Positions 34,021-42,272 of a stretch of DNA of 64,000 nt are shown here, piece after piece. The notes beneath the pieces were generated by a model that did not search any database, was not told the DNA's origin, and saw only the letters and a list, made by a program, of their open reading frames with translations. Source of the stretch: Halorussus gelatinilyticus (lineage in GTDB: Archaea > Halobacteriota > Halobacteria > Halobacteriales > Haladaptataceae); assembly GCF_023238445.1 (NCBI RefSeq), contig NZ_CP096658.1, positions 2,666,001-2,730,000 of the forward strand. Direction: 5' to 3'. The first letter of the stretch is position 1; every line of letters begins with the position of its first letter. The position numbers were made by a program, and so were the translations under genes.

Positions 34021-35349
34021 ATGGCACGGGGAGAAAAAGCTGACGTGTCGCGCCGAGACGTAGTGAAGATGGCCGGAGCGTCCGGTCTCGCGGGGTTAGC
34101 CGGGGTCACGGGGAGCGCAAGCGCACAGGAGTATCCGCCCATCGGGAACTTCCCGATTCAGGGCGAGGCCGCGACGTTCGGGTTCACGGTCCCGCAGTCG
34201 GGACCCTACTCCTCGGAGGGGCAGGACGAGCTCCGGGCGTACAAACTGGCGGTCGAACATCTGAACAACGGGGGCGGTTGGGTAGACAGTTGGAACGGTC
34301 TATCCGGTAACGGCGTCCTCGACAAGGAGATCGACTTCGTGTCGGGTGACACCGCGACCGACGCCGACCAGGCCCGCCAGACGGCCCGCCGGATGATTCA
34401 ACGCGACCAAGCCATCATGCTGTCTGGTGGCTCGTCGAGCGCAGTCGCCATCGCCATCCAGGAGTTGTGCCAGCGCGAGAAGGTCCAGTATCAGTGCTGT
34501 CTGACTCACTCGAACGAGACCACGGGCAAGAACTGCGTCCGGTACTCCTTCCGGGAGATGTTCAACGCCTACATGACCGCTCAAGCGCTGGTACCGCCGG
34601 TCACGAAGGAGTTCGGCAAGGACCAGCAGTTCTACCAGCTCTACGCCGATTACACGTGGGGCAAGACCGTCGAGTCGTCGGTCCAGAAGTTCTTCACCGA
34701 AGCGGGGTGGTCTCAGATTAACAGCGTGGCGACCCCGCTGGGAACTAAGGACTTCTCGTCGTACCTCTCGCAGGTACCCCGGAAGAAGACCGACGTCCTC
34801 TTCCTCGACCACTACGGTCTCGATGGCGCGAACTCGCTGAGCCAGGCCATTTCCATGGGACTGGACAAGGACATGGAAATCATTGTCCCGCTGTACAACC
34901 GACCGATGGCCCAAGCTGCGGGCGGAGCCATCGAGGGTGTCTTCGGCACCGTCGCGTGGGACTCCCAGATCGACAACCAGCCGTCGAACGACTTCACGCA
35001 GGCGTTCCAAGACAAGTACGCCCGCATCCCGTCGGGGCCGGCCCAACTGGCCTACGCCCAGACGCTCCAGTACGCCGCGGCCGTCGAGCGAGCGGGCACC
35101 TTCTACCCGCCGGAGGTCATCAAGGCGCTGGAAGGCTATGAGTACGACAACTTCGGCATGGGGCCGGAGTTGATGCGCAAGTGCGACCATCAGGCCCAGC
35201 GCGCGGTGCCGGTCGTCAAGGGACTGCCGGCGAGCGAGCAGAAGCAGGGCCAGTTCTTCGAGATAGTCAACCTGACGCCGCGGGACACGCTCGGCTACGC
35301 CTGCGACGAGGGTCCGGCCGCCCGTTGCGACCTGGGTCCGTACGAGTAG
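34021..35349 (+). CDS. ABC transporter substrate-binding protein, branched-chain amino acid/urea type
   Basis: 442-residue periplasmic-binding-fold protein (Peripla_BP_6). The N-terminus has a Tat motif SRRDVV, a hydrophobic stretch and a SASA cleavage site near residue 35, but no lipobox Cys. The mature protein includes FTVPQSGPYSSEGQDE, GGSSSAVAIAIQE and a cysteine-rich segment YQCCLTHSNETTGKNC. It binds the ligand for the LivHMGF transporter that follows. ATTATTAATG, 31 nt before the ATG, is the likely promoter. The ligand could be branched-chain amino acids, urea or amides. Confidence 0.87.
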   Translation: MARGEKADVSRRDVVKMAGASGLAGLAGVTGSASAQEYPPIGNFPIQGEAATFGFTVPQSGPYSSEGQDELRAYKLAVEHLNNGGGWVDSWNGLSGNGVLDKEIDFVSGDTATDADQARQTARRMIQRDQAIMLSGGSSSAVAIAIQELCQREKVQYQCCLTHSNETTGKNCVRYSFREMFNAYMTAQALVPPVTKEFGKDQQFYQLYADYTWGKTVESSVQKFFTEAGWSQINSVATPLGTKDFSSYLSQVPRKKTDVLFLDHYGLDGANSLSQAISMGLDKDMEIIVPLYNRPMAQAAGGAIEGVFGTVAWDSQIDNQPSNDFTQAFQDKYARIPSGPAQLAYAQTLQYAAAVERAGTFYPPEVIKALEGYEYDNFGMGPELMRKCDHQAQRAVPVVKGLPASEQKQGQFFEIVNLTPRDTLGYACDEGPAARCDLGPYE

Positions 35350-35404
35350 ACGGAGCGGCGGGTCGGTAGCTACCCCGTTCGGGGTTCAAACGAAGGAACC
35401 AACC

Positions 35405-35410
35405 TTTATG
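35405..35410 (+). promoter_or_regulatory. TATA box for the liv permease operon
   Basis: TTTATG begins exactly 30 nt before the ATG of the mini-ORF at 35435, predicting a transcript that starts at or next to that ATG. It gives the permease and ATPase genes a promoter separate from that of the binding protein. Confidence 0.5.
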
Positions 35411-35434
35411 TTTGCGAGAGGATACCACACAGAC

Positions 35435-35485
35435 ATGGTGGGGAATCGGACTGCGACTACGACAGACCGGGAGGAGAGACCGTGA
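35435..35485 (+). CDS. Leaderless 16-codon mini-ORF overlapping the livH start
   Basis: Reads MVGNRTATTTDREERP and stops at TGA 35483-35485, which overlaps the livH GTG (35482-35484) in the GTGA arrangement used for coupled genes. A TATA box lies exactly 30 nt upstream of its ATG, so its start should be the 5' end of the mRNA. The livH ribosome-binding site GGGAGGAG (35469-35476) lies inside it. It could be a leader peptide that tunes livH translation. The peptide has no recognisable function and could be a chance ORF. Confidence 0.45.
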   Translation: MVGNRTATTTDREERP

Positions 35486-36417
35486 GCGTCCTCGCCGAGG
35501 TACTGACCGTCCTGCTGAACGGGCTTCAGCAGGGCGCTATCTACGTGCTGGTCGCCATCGGTCTCTCCATCATCTTGGGGACCTTGAAGTTCGTCAACTT
35601 CGCGCACGGCGCGCTGTATCTCATCGGGACGTACCTCGGTCTCCTCGTCACGCTCGAAATCAACGTTACGGACGGGAAACTCGCAGACTGGGGGTACACG
35701 CCCATCGGTCTCGAATGGGGCTTTCTGCCGGCCCTGATAATCGTCCCGATACTCGTGTTCGGCGTCGGCCTGCTGATGGAGCGGTTCGTCGCGCGACCGT
35801 TCTACGACCGGCCGGACACCGACCAGATTCTGCTGACCTTCGGGCTGGCAATCGTGATTCAGGAGGTGTTCAAGATTCTGTTCGGCGGCCAGAGCTACAA
35901 CTTCGCACGACCCGGATGGGCCAGCGGACAGGTCGGGCTCCCGATTATCGGGACGTTCCCCGAGTGGCGGCTCTACATCATCGGGATTACTGCCGCAATC
36001 GTCGTGCTGGTGTACGGTCTCATCGAGTACACCGACTTCGGGCTGGTCGTTCGCGCGGGGACGCGAGACGCCGAGATGGTCGAACTGCTCGGCATCAAGC
36101 TCTCGCGGCCCTACCTGATGGTGTTCGGGGTCGGCGCGGCGCTGGCGGGCGTCGCGGGCGTCGTCGGCGGGCCGCTGTACGCGGTCAACCCCAATATCGG
36201 GACCGAGGTGCTGGTGCCGTCGTTCCTCGTCGTGGTCATCGGCGGGGTCGGCTCCATCGCGGGCGCGGTCCTCGGGGGGATTCTCATCGGCGAGACGCTG
36301 GCCGTCATGGTCGCGGTCGCGCCCCAGTGGTCGCAGGTCGGCATCTACGTGCTGGCGGCCGTCGTCCTGCTGGCGCGGCCGCAGGGACTGCTCGGCTCCG
36401 AGGAGGTGGCCCCGTGA
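35482..36417 (+). CDS. livH: Branched-chain amino acid ABC transporter permease (LivH type)
   Basis: 311-residue membrane permease with about eight helices. Family features: LLNGLQQGAIYVLVAIGLSI at the N-terminus, LKFVNFAHGALYLIGTYLG, the central FGLVVRAGTRDAEMVELLGI coupling loop and VVIGGVGSIAGAVLGGILIG. The GTG start is set by a strong GGGAGGAG 5 nt upstream. It overlaps livM by 4 nt. Part of livH-M-G-F, the inner-membrane translocator fed by the upstream binding protein. Confidence 0.9.
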   Translation: MSVLAEVLTVLLNGLQQGAIYVLVAIGLSIILGTLKFVNFAHGALYLIGTYLGLLVTLEINVTDGKLADWGYTPIGLEWGFLPALIIVPILVFGVGLLMERFVARPFYDRPDTDQILLTFGLAIVIQEVFKILFGGQSYNFARPGWASGQVGLPIIGTFPEWRLYIIGITAAIVVLVYGLIEYTDFGLVVRAGTRDAEMVELLGIKLSRPYLMVFGVGAALAGVAGVVGGPLYAVNPNIGTEVLVPSFLVVVIGGVGSIAGAVLGGILIGETLAVMVAVAPQWSQVGIYVLAAVVLLARPQGLLGSEEVAP

Positions 36418-37622
36418 GCGACGAACCGACCGAGACCCCCGACGCCGCCGAAGAAACCGGGAGCGTCGTCGATCGGACACAGCGCGAACTCCCATCGTGG
36501 GAGCGCGTCCGCGAGAGCGAACTGTTCGTGGTCGGCGCGACGACGGTTGCGGTCGCGGTCTTCCCGTGGCTGTTCTCCCGCGCGCCGGTCGTCAGCGGCG
36601 TGTTCCGCGGGTATCAGGACTTGGCGACGCTCATCCTCATCTGGGGCATCTTCGCCATGGGGTTCAACTTGCTGTTGGGGTACACGGGGCTCCTCTCGTT
36701 CGGCCACGCCGCGTTCTGGGGCGGCGCGGCGTACGCCGCGGGCGTGTTCAGCGCGCAGGTGTCGTCCAGCCCCATCCTCGTCATCCTCGCGGGCACGTCG
36801 TTCGCGGCGCTGTCGGCGTGGATTCTCGGATTCATCTCGCTGCGTCGAGGCGGCATCTACTTCGCCATCCTGACGCTGGCGTTCGGCCAGATGGCCTACT
36901 ACATGGCGCTGTCGCCGCTGGCGTGGATTACGGGCGGCGAGAACGGCTTCACCGGCGTCCGAATCGGCGCGCTGTTCGGCGTGTTCGACCTTCGGTACCC
37001 CGTACCGATGCTGGACTGGCTGCTCGGGACGTGGAAGTACGTGCTGGTCGGCGGGGTCGCGGTGCTGTGCGTCGCGGTCGCCAACCGCATCCTCCACTCG
37101 CCGTACGGGATGGTGTTCCGGGCGATTCGGGAGAACGACCAGCGCGCGGAGTTCGTCGGCCTGAACGTCTGGCGCTACAAGCTGATGGCCTTCGTAATCT
37201 CCGGGGCGTTCGCGGGCGTCGCCGGGAGCCTCTACACCATCTACAGCGCCTACGTCCCGCTGTCGTCGTTCTACTGGACGACCAGCGGCGAGGTCGTCAT
37301 CATGGCCGTGCTGGGCGGGGTCGGGTCGCTGTTCGGTCCCATCCTCGGCGCGGGCATCTACCTCTACGTCGAGAACATCGTCAGCGGCATCCAGCAGTTG
37401 ACCCTGCCGTTCACCGGGCCGAACGAGTGGCTGACGCTGGTCGAAGAGCCGGTCGTCCTCCTCGACGGGTTCGGGGCCTACTGGCACCTCATCTTGGGCC
37501 TCGTCTTCGTCGGGGTCGTCGTCCTCTTCCCGCGGGGCATCTGGGGCCTCCTCCAGGACCTCGGGGGCGCGCTCCGGCGACTCGGCGGGAGCGCAGTGAA
37601 TCGGCTGGGAGGTGGTCGCTGA
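36414..37622 (+). CDS. livM: Branched-chain amino acid ABC transporter permease (LivM type)
   Basis: 402-residue permease. An acidic cytoplasmic head of about 35 residues precedes the first helix. Typical LivM sequence follows: LLLGYTGLLSFGHAAFWGGA, LRRGGIYFAILTLAFGQMAY, ITGGENGFTGV, FRAIRENDQRAEFVGLNVWR and VLGGVGSLFGPILGAG. The GTG at 36414 overlaps the livH stop (GTGA). The frame is open further upstream, but that part lies inside livH and is not coding. Forms a heterodimer with LivH. Confidence 0.9.
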   Translation: MSDEPTETPDAAEETGSVVDRTQRELPSWERVRESELFVVGATTVAVAVFPWLFSRAPVVSGVFRGYQDLATLILIWGIFAMGFNLLLGYTGLLSFGHAAFWGGAAYAAGVFSAQVSSSPILVILAGTSFAALSAWILGFISLRRGGIYFAILTLAFGQMAYYMALSPLAWITGGENGFTGVRIGALFGVFDLRYPVPMLDWLLGTWKYVLVGGVAVLCVAVANRILHSPYGMVFRAIRENDQRAEFVGLNVWRYKLMAFVISGAFAGVAGSLYTIYSAYVPLSSFYWTTSGEVVIMAVLGGVGSLFGPILGAGIYLYVENIVSGIQQLTLPFTGPNEWLTLVEEPVVLLDGFGAYWHLILGLVFVGVVVLFPRGIWGLLQDLGGALRRLGGSAVNRLGGGR

Positions 37623-38380
37623 TGGCGCTCCTCGAAACCGACGGTCTCACCAAGTCGTTCGGCGGACTGGTGGCGGTGGACGACGTGGACCTCGCAATCG
37701 AAGAAGGCGAGTCCATCTCGGTCATCGGACCGAACGGCGCGGGCAAATCGACGCTCATCAACCTCGTCACGCGGATGTTAGACGCCAGCGAGGGCGACAT
37801 CTCGTTCAAGGGCGACTCGATTCTCCACGACGAACCCCACGAGGTCGTCCAGAAGGGCGTGAGTCGGTCGTTCCAGACCGCCTCCATCTTCCCGGAGCTG
37901 TCGGTCGAGGAGAACGCCCAGATCGCGGCGCTGGCGGCCGAACACGGCTCGTTCAAGCTCAACTTCCTGCGCCACCGCAACAACTACGGCGAGGTCGATA
38001 GGTTGGCCCGCCGGACGCTCGACGCGGTGGGACTGCTCGGCCAGCGCGACGTGGCGGCGGAAGACCTGCCGTACGGCGACAAGCGCAGGCTGGAGTTGGG
38101 AATCGCGCTGGCGAGCGAGCCCGACCTGTTGCTGATGGACGAACCGACCGCAGGGATGTCGCCCGAGGAGACCGCCGACACGGTGAAACTCGTCGAGCAG
38201 GTCAAAGAGGAGTTGGACCTGACCATCCTGCTGGTCGAACACGACATGGAGGTCGTCTTCAACGTCTCGGACCGCATCGTCGTGTTGAACCGCGGGAGCG
38301 TCATCGCGGAGGGGTCGCCCGAGGAAGTGCAGGGCGACCCCGACGTGCAGGAGGCGTACCTCGGAGGTGTCGAGGGGTGA
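37622..38380 (+). CDS. livG: Branched-chain amino acid ABC transporter ATP-binding protein (LivG type)
   Basis: 252-residue ATPase. Walker A ISVIGPNGAGKST, Q-loop SRSFQTASIFPELSV, the degenerate signature LPYGDKRRLELGIAL typical of LivG (in place of LSGGQ), Walker B DLLLMDEPTAGMSPEE and H-loop LVEHDMEVV. Its ATG shares a base with the livM stop, and its end overlaps the livF GTG by 4 nt. Confidence 0.93.
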   Translation: MALLETDGLTKSFGGLVAVDDVDLAIEEGESISVIGPNGAGKSTLINLVTRMLDASEGDISFKGDSILHDEPHEVVQKGVSRSFQTASIFPELSVEENAQIAALAAEHGSFKLNFLRHRNNYGEVDRLARRTLDAVGLLGQRDVAAEDLPYGDKRRLELGIALASEPDLLLMDEPTAGMSPEETADTVKLVEQVKEELDLTILLVEHDMEVVFNVSDRIVVLNRGSVIAEGSPEEVQGDPDVQEAYLGGVEG

Positions 38381-39129
38381 CGCTCCTCGAATTAGAGGAC
38401 GTAGACGCCTTCTACGGTGAGAGCCACATCCTCCGTGACGTGACGATGAGCGTCGAGGAGGGCGAGGTCTGCTCGCTGCTGGGGCGCAACGGCGCGGGCA
38501 AGACCACGACGCTCCGGTCCGTCTCGGGTGCGCGCCCGCCGGCGGTCCGCGACGGGCGGATTCGGTTCAAGGGCGAGGACATCACCGCGATGGACCCCGA
38601 GGACATCTCGGCGCGGGGTCTCTCGCTGGTGCCCGAGGAACGGCGGGTCTTTCCGAACCTCACCGTGGCGGAGAACCTCCACCTCGCGGAGGTCTCGGAG
38701 AACCGCTCGAACACGGTCGGACGGTCGCTCGGGCAGGTGCAGGTCGAACACGTCGGGATGACGACCGACGAGGTGTACGACGAGTTCGAGCGACTCCGGG
38801 AGCGCAAGTCACAGAAGGCCGGGACGCTCTCGGGGGGCGAACAGCAGATGCTCGCCATCGCGCGGGCGCTCAAGCAGAACACCGACCTGCTGTTGCTGGA
38901 CGAACCGTACGAGGGGCTGGCACCCCAGATCATCGCCGACGTGGAGGACGCGATTCGGCGCATCAGCGAGTCGGGCACCACGATTCTGCTGGTCGAGCAG
39001 AACGCCGTCGCCGCGATGGACATCGCCGACCGGTGTTACGTCATCGACCAAGGGAGCATCGTCTTCGAGGGAACCGCGGACGCACTACGAGAGGATGACG
39101 AAACGAGAGACCGATACCTCGGCGTCTGA
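38377..39129 (+). CDS. livF: Branched-chain amino acid ABC transporter ATP-binding protein (LivF type)
   Basis: 250-residue ATPase starting at GTG. Walker A SLLGRNGAGKTTTL, LVPEERRVFPNLTVAENL (LivF hallmark), signature GTLSGGEQQMLAIARAL, Walker B DLLLLDEPYEGLAP and LLVEQNAV in place of the H-loop His, which is common in LivF. Compared with typical LivF (about 235 residues) it has a small insertion after the ENL segment. The last 35 nt overlap the thioredoxin-like gene in another frame. Confidence 0.93.
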   Translation: MTLLELEDVDAFYGESHILRDVTMSVEEGEVCSLLGRNGAGKTTTLRSVSGARPPAVRDGRIRFKGEDITAMDPEDISARGLSLVPEERRVFPNLTVAENLHLAEVSENRSNTVGRSLGQVQVEHVGMTTDEVYDEFERLRERKSQKAGTLSGGEQQMLAIARALKQNTDLLLLDEPYEGLAPQIIADVEDAIRRISESGTTILLVEQNAVAAMDIADRCYVIDQGSIVFEGTADALREDDETRDRYLGV

Positions 39130-39949
39130 AACCGAGGCGAGCGGCGGAACGGTCGCATCGACGGACGAACGAAACGCGCTCTTCGACGCGCTGGTCGCGG
39201 CGAACGTGCTGGCGGTCGGCGAGGCGGGCGGCGTCCGGACGACCGACGAGTTCGACGACACCCACGCCGTCTACCACGACTCGTACGTCGGCGTGGACGA
39301 CGCGACCTTCCACGAGGCGGTCGCGGCGACCTTCGGCCTGCCGGACGCGGACGCCGCGGCCGAACTCGTCGCCGACCGGGGCGTCTCGCGCGACGAGTTC
39401 GTGGTCTACCTCGCGGTCCGGTCGCACCTCGACGGTGCAGGCTCCGAATCCGCGTCCGCCGAGAGTGCAGACTGCGAGCCAGCGCCCGCCGATTCCACGA
39501 CCACCGACCGCGATTCCACGGAATCGCGGTCAACAGACGGAACGAGCGACGGCTCCGCGGAACCGCCGTCGGCCGACGACCTCGCCGCGATGGCGGCGAT
39601 GGTCTGGGAGGTCGTCCCCGACTCGCCGGTCCCGGCCCGACTCGCGGACGTGACCGACGACCCCGCGTCGTTCCTCGCGGGCCGCGACCGAGCGGTGGTC
39701 ACGGTCTGGAAGCGGTTCTGCGACCCCTGCGAGGCGGTCAAGGACGACCTCGAAACCGTCCTCGACGCGGTGCCCGACGACGCGGCGGTCGCGGGCATCG
39801 ACGGCGAGTCGGCCGTCGCGTTCTGCCGGACCCACGACGTGGAGTCCGCGCCGGGATTCCTGCTGGCGGACGGCGACGACCGCCGGACGGTCTGCGCGAG
39901 CGACGCCGACGCGGTGGCCGACCGGACGGCGTCGTTCTTCGGAGACTGA
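39095..39949 (+). CDS. Thioredoxin-like protein with an N-terminal haloarchaeal domain
   Basis: 284-residue acidic cytosolic protein. Residues 25-112 form a helical domain of unknown function (NALFDALVAANVLAVGEAGG...). A low-complexity Ser/Thr/Asp/Glu linker spans 115-165. Residues 180-284 look like a thioredoxin fold with a CxxC site at C209-C212 (KRFCDPC), a strand DDAAVAGIDGE and a cis-Pro position (SAPGFLL). Its ATG lies inside livF, so it is translationally coupled to the transporter. A redox role is inferred from the fold; why it follows a Liv transporter is unclear. Confidence 0.75.
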   Translation: MTKRETDTSASETEASGGTVASTDERNALFDALVAANVLAVGEAGGVRTTDEFDDTHAVYHDSYVGVDDATFHEAVAATFGLPDADAAAELVADRGVSRDEFVVYLAVRSHLDGAGSESASAESADCEPAPADSTTTDRDSTESRSTDGTSDGSAEPPSADDLAAMAAMVWEVVPDSPVPARLADVTDDPASFLAGRDRAVVTVWKRFCDPCEAVKDDLETVLDAVPDDAAVAGIDGESAVAFCRTHDVESAPGFLLADGDDRRTVCASDADAVADRTASFFGD

Positions 39950-40113
39950 TTTCCCGTCGGTAACGAAACGTTTTGGATTGCTTTAGATAGGTGTATCAAC
40001 GTAAGCCGTGTCAGTCCGACGGACTCCCACGCGTCGGCGCGAGGCCACGTCAGTGGCTGAGTCGTCGTCACCGCGGGCACGAGCGACGCGATTCCCGCGG
40101 GCGAGGCTACCTG

Positions 40114-41058
40114 TCACTGCGACCCGCGGACCGCGAGCGCGTCGGCGAGGTCGCCGGCGACGTCTACGATGGCCTCGTAAGCGCGGTCCACGTCGCGGAA
40201 CGTCATGAACCCGTGAACCATGTCCTCGTAGTTCTCGTAGCGCGTGGGAACGCCGTCGCTGACGAGTTGTTCGGCGTAGGCCTTCCCGCCGTCGCGGAGC
40301 GGGTCGAAGCCGGCGGTAAGGACGGTCGCCGGGGCGACGCCGGAGACGTCGCCGGCGTTCGTCGGGTCGGCGTAGGGGTTTCGCTCGTGGACGTCGCTCT
40401 CGAAGTAGCACTCCCGGAACCACTGCAGGTCCGCCTCGGAGAGGACGAGACCGGCGTGTTCCTCGACGGACTGGTGGTCGTCCTCGACGCCGACGCCCGG
40501 ATAGAGGAGGACCTGATACTCGATTTCCGGACCGTCGCGCTCGGCGGCCATGAGCGAGGCGACGGCGGCCAGCGCCCCGCCGGCGGAGTCGCCCGCGACC
40601 GCGACTCGCCCGTCGCCCCGGACCGCCTCGGGATTCGCGGCGGTCCACTCGACGGCGGCGTAGGCGTCCTCGACCGCCGCCGGAAACGGATGCTCGGGAG
40701 CGAGCCGGTAATCGACGGAGAGGACGGCGCAACCGCTCTCCCGCGCGAGGTGTCGGCAGAGCCACTCGTGGGTGGCGATGCTCCCCAGAACGTACCCGCC
40801 GCCGTGGAAGAACACGACGGTGGGGAACGGCCCGTCCGCGTCCGGGAGGTAGAGACGCGCGTCGAGGTCGCCGGCGGGACCGGGAATCGTCCGGTCGATG
40901 GTCGCCCCGACGCTCGGGAGGGTTCGGTTCTGGTACCACGTCGTCGCGCGACTGAGAAGCCGGAGGAGTTTGAGACCGCGGTGGCTGTGTGGCATCGGGA
41001 ACCGCTGCTGGCGTTCGACTGCCTCCAAGGCTTGGGGGTCGATTTCGTCGGCGTGCAT
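40114..41058 (-). CDS. Alpha/beta hydrolase, HSL-type esterase/lipase
   Basis: 314-residue carboxylesterase of the hormone-sensitive-lipase group. Oxyanion-hole motif FFHGGGYVLG, VDYRLAPEHPFPAA, nucleophile elbow GDSAGGALAA, and the acid and base of the triad in FDPLRDGG and MVHGFM. No signal peptide, so it is cytosolic, and its probable substrates are short-chain esters. On the minus strand CTTAGTTTC lies about 29 nt before the ATG. No operon partner. Confidence 0.9.
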   Translation of the reverse strand: MHADEIDPQALEAVERQQRFPMPHSHRGLKLLRLLSRATTWYQNRTLPSVGATIDRTIPGPAGDLDARLYLPDADGPFPTVVFFHGGGYVLGSIATHEWLCRHLARESGCAVLSVDYRLAPEHPFPAAVEDAYAAVEWTAANPEAVRGDGRVAVAGDSAGGALAAVASLMAAERDGPEIEYQVLLYPGVGVEDDHQSVEEHAGLVLSEADLQWFRECYFESDVHERNPYADPTNAGDVSGVAPATVLTAGFDPLRDGGKAYAEQLVSDGVPTRYENYEDMVHGFMTFRDVDRAYEAIVDVAGDLADALAVRGSQ

Positions 41059-41167
41059 ACGTGATCGTTGAGCGACCCGAAACTAAGCACCTCGGTTCCG
41101 GAAGACCCGGAATCGCTCCGAACCGGAACCCGAACCCGTTTTCACGGCGCGTCACGCACCCGAAGAC

Positions 41168-41821
41168 ATGGAAGACGCGGAGACGGAACGCCGCGAGGTC
41201 CGCGCGACGTACGACTACATCGCCGACCACTTCGCGCAGACCCGCGAGTACGCGTGGCCCGAGGTCGAGGAGTTCGTGGACGACGCCCCGTACGCCGCCG
41301 TCGCGCTCGACCTCGGGTGTGGCAACGGCCGCCACGCCGAACTGCTGGCGGACCACGCGGACCGCGTTCTCGCGGCGGACGCGAGCCGCGGCCTCCTCGA
41401 CACCGCCCGCGAGCGCGCCGCCGAGCGGGGCTTCGACGCCGACCTCGTGCAGGCCGACGCCGCGCGACTCCCCGTCCGCGACCGGACCGTCGAACTGGCC
41501 GTCTACGTCGCCACGCTCCACCACCTGCCGAGTCGGGCGGCGCGCGTCGGGAGTTTAGACGAACTCGCACGCGTTCTCGTACCTGAGGGCCGTGCGCTCG
41601 TCAGCGCGTGGAGTACCGCCCACGAGAAGTTCGGTCGAACGGAGGGCTTCGACACGACGGTCGATTGGACCCTACCCGGCGGTGAGACGGTCGAGCGGTT
41701 CTACCACATCTACTCGCCTGCGGAGTTCCGCGACGACGTAGCCGAGAGCGACCTCGAACTAGTGGACTTCGAGGTGTCGAGCGGGAACTGCTACGGCGTC
41801 GTGCGTCCGGCCGGTGAGTGA
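41168..41821 (+). CDS. SAM methyltransferase, Trm9/ALKBH8-like
   Basis: 217-residue class I methyltransferase. The N-terminus (YDYIADHFAQTREYAWPEVE) closely resembles the YDxIAxHFxxTRxxxWPxVxxF signature of eukaryotic Trm9, which methylates wobble-uridine side chains of tRNA. Motif I is ALDLGCGNGRH, followed by LAADASRGLL, DAARLPVRD and an ATLHHLPSRAARVGSLDELA segment. A Trm112-type activating partner is expected if the assignment is right, but none is encoded here. GTTTTCA lies 30 nt before the ATG. The nearby tRNA-Gly(UCC) has the wobble-U type that such enzymes modify; adjacency may be chance. Confidence 0.8.
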   Translation: MEDAETERREVRATYDYIADHFAQTREYAWPEVEEFVDDAPYAAVALDLGCGNGRHAELLADHADRVLAADASRGLLDTARERAAERGFDADLVQADAARLPVRDRTVELAVYVATLHHLPSRAARVGSLDELARVLVPEGRALVSAWSTAHEKFGRTEGFDTTVDWTLPGGETVERFYHIYSPAEFRDDVAESDLELVDFEVSSGNCYGVVRPAGE

Positions 41822-41958
41822 GTTTTTTAGTCTCGCGTGCGCGCCCCCGTGAGAGGGACCCCGAGAAATCGAACCCCGGCGGCAGGCCGCCCTCGAATCG
41901 GCGACCGAAACAGTAAGGCCCTTAATGCCGGGCGGCGAACGGAGAAACGTAGCACCGA

Positions 41959-42029
41959 GCGCCGGTGGTCTAGTGGTATGACTATGGCCTTCCAAGCCAT
42001 CGACCCGGGTTCAAGTCCCGGCCGGCGCA
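41959..42029 (+). tRNA. tRNA-Gly (anticodon UCC)
   Basis: 71-nt cloverleaf: acceptor stem GCGCCGG (41959-41965) pairs with CCGGCGC (42022-42028) with discriminator A42029; anticodon stem ATGGC/GCCAT closes the loop CTTCCAA with anticodon TCC at 41991-41993; T stem CCGGG/CCCGG around TTCAAGT. No CCA is encoded and there is no intron. Its last 22 nt belong to a perfect 45-bp repeat found again 162 bp downstream. Confidence 0.96.
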
Positions 42030-42052
42030 CTTCTCCGACGAACTACCCGGCG
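42008..42052 (+). repeat. Direct repeat copy 1 at the tRNA-Gly 3' end (possible attachment site)
   Basis: 45 bp starting at the T arm of tRNA-Gly and running 23 bp past its end. It is identical to 42170-42214. Sequence flanking the copies differs immediately on both sides, which defines the repeat sharply. Confidence 0.85.
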
Positions 42053-42169
42053 AGCAGTTCGTCTGCTCGCCGCCCGTGAGTCGGAACGTCGTGTTCGAGG
42101 GACTTGCGCCCTGCCAGTCGCATGCTCGCGCGACCGAGCGGAGCGAGGGGAGCGAGACCGTCTGGCTCC

Positions 42170-42214
42170 GGTTCAAGTCCCGGCCGGCGCACTTCTCCGA
42201 CGAACTACCCGGCG
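42170..42214 (+). repeat. Direct repeat copy 2 (possible attachment site)
   Basis: Perfect 45-bp copy of 42008-42052. The T-stem partner bases just upstream are not conserved, so this is not part of a second functional tRNA. The 117 bp between the copies carry no recognisable gene. Confidence 0.85.
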
Positions 42215-42272
42215 GCGGTCGCGCCGTCCGCCACAATTCTTACTCTCGTCGCTCACGTGGTTCTCTCCCGCG

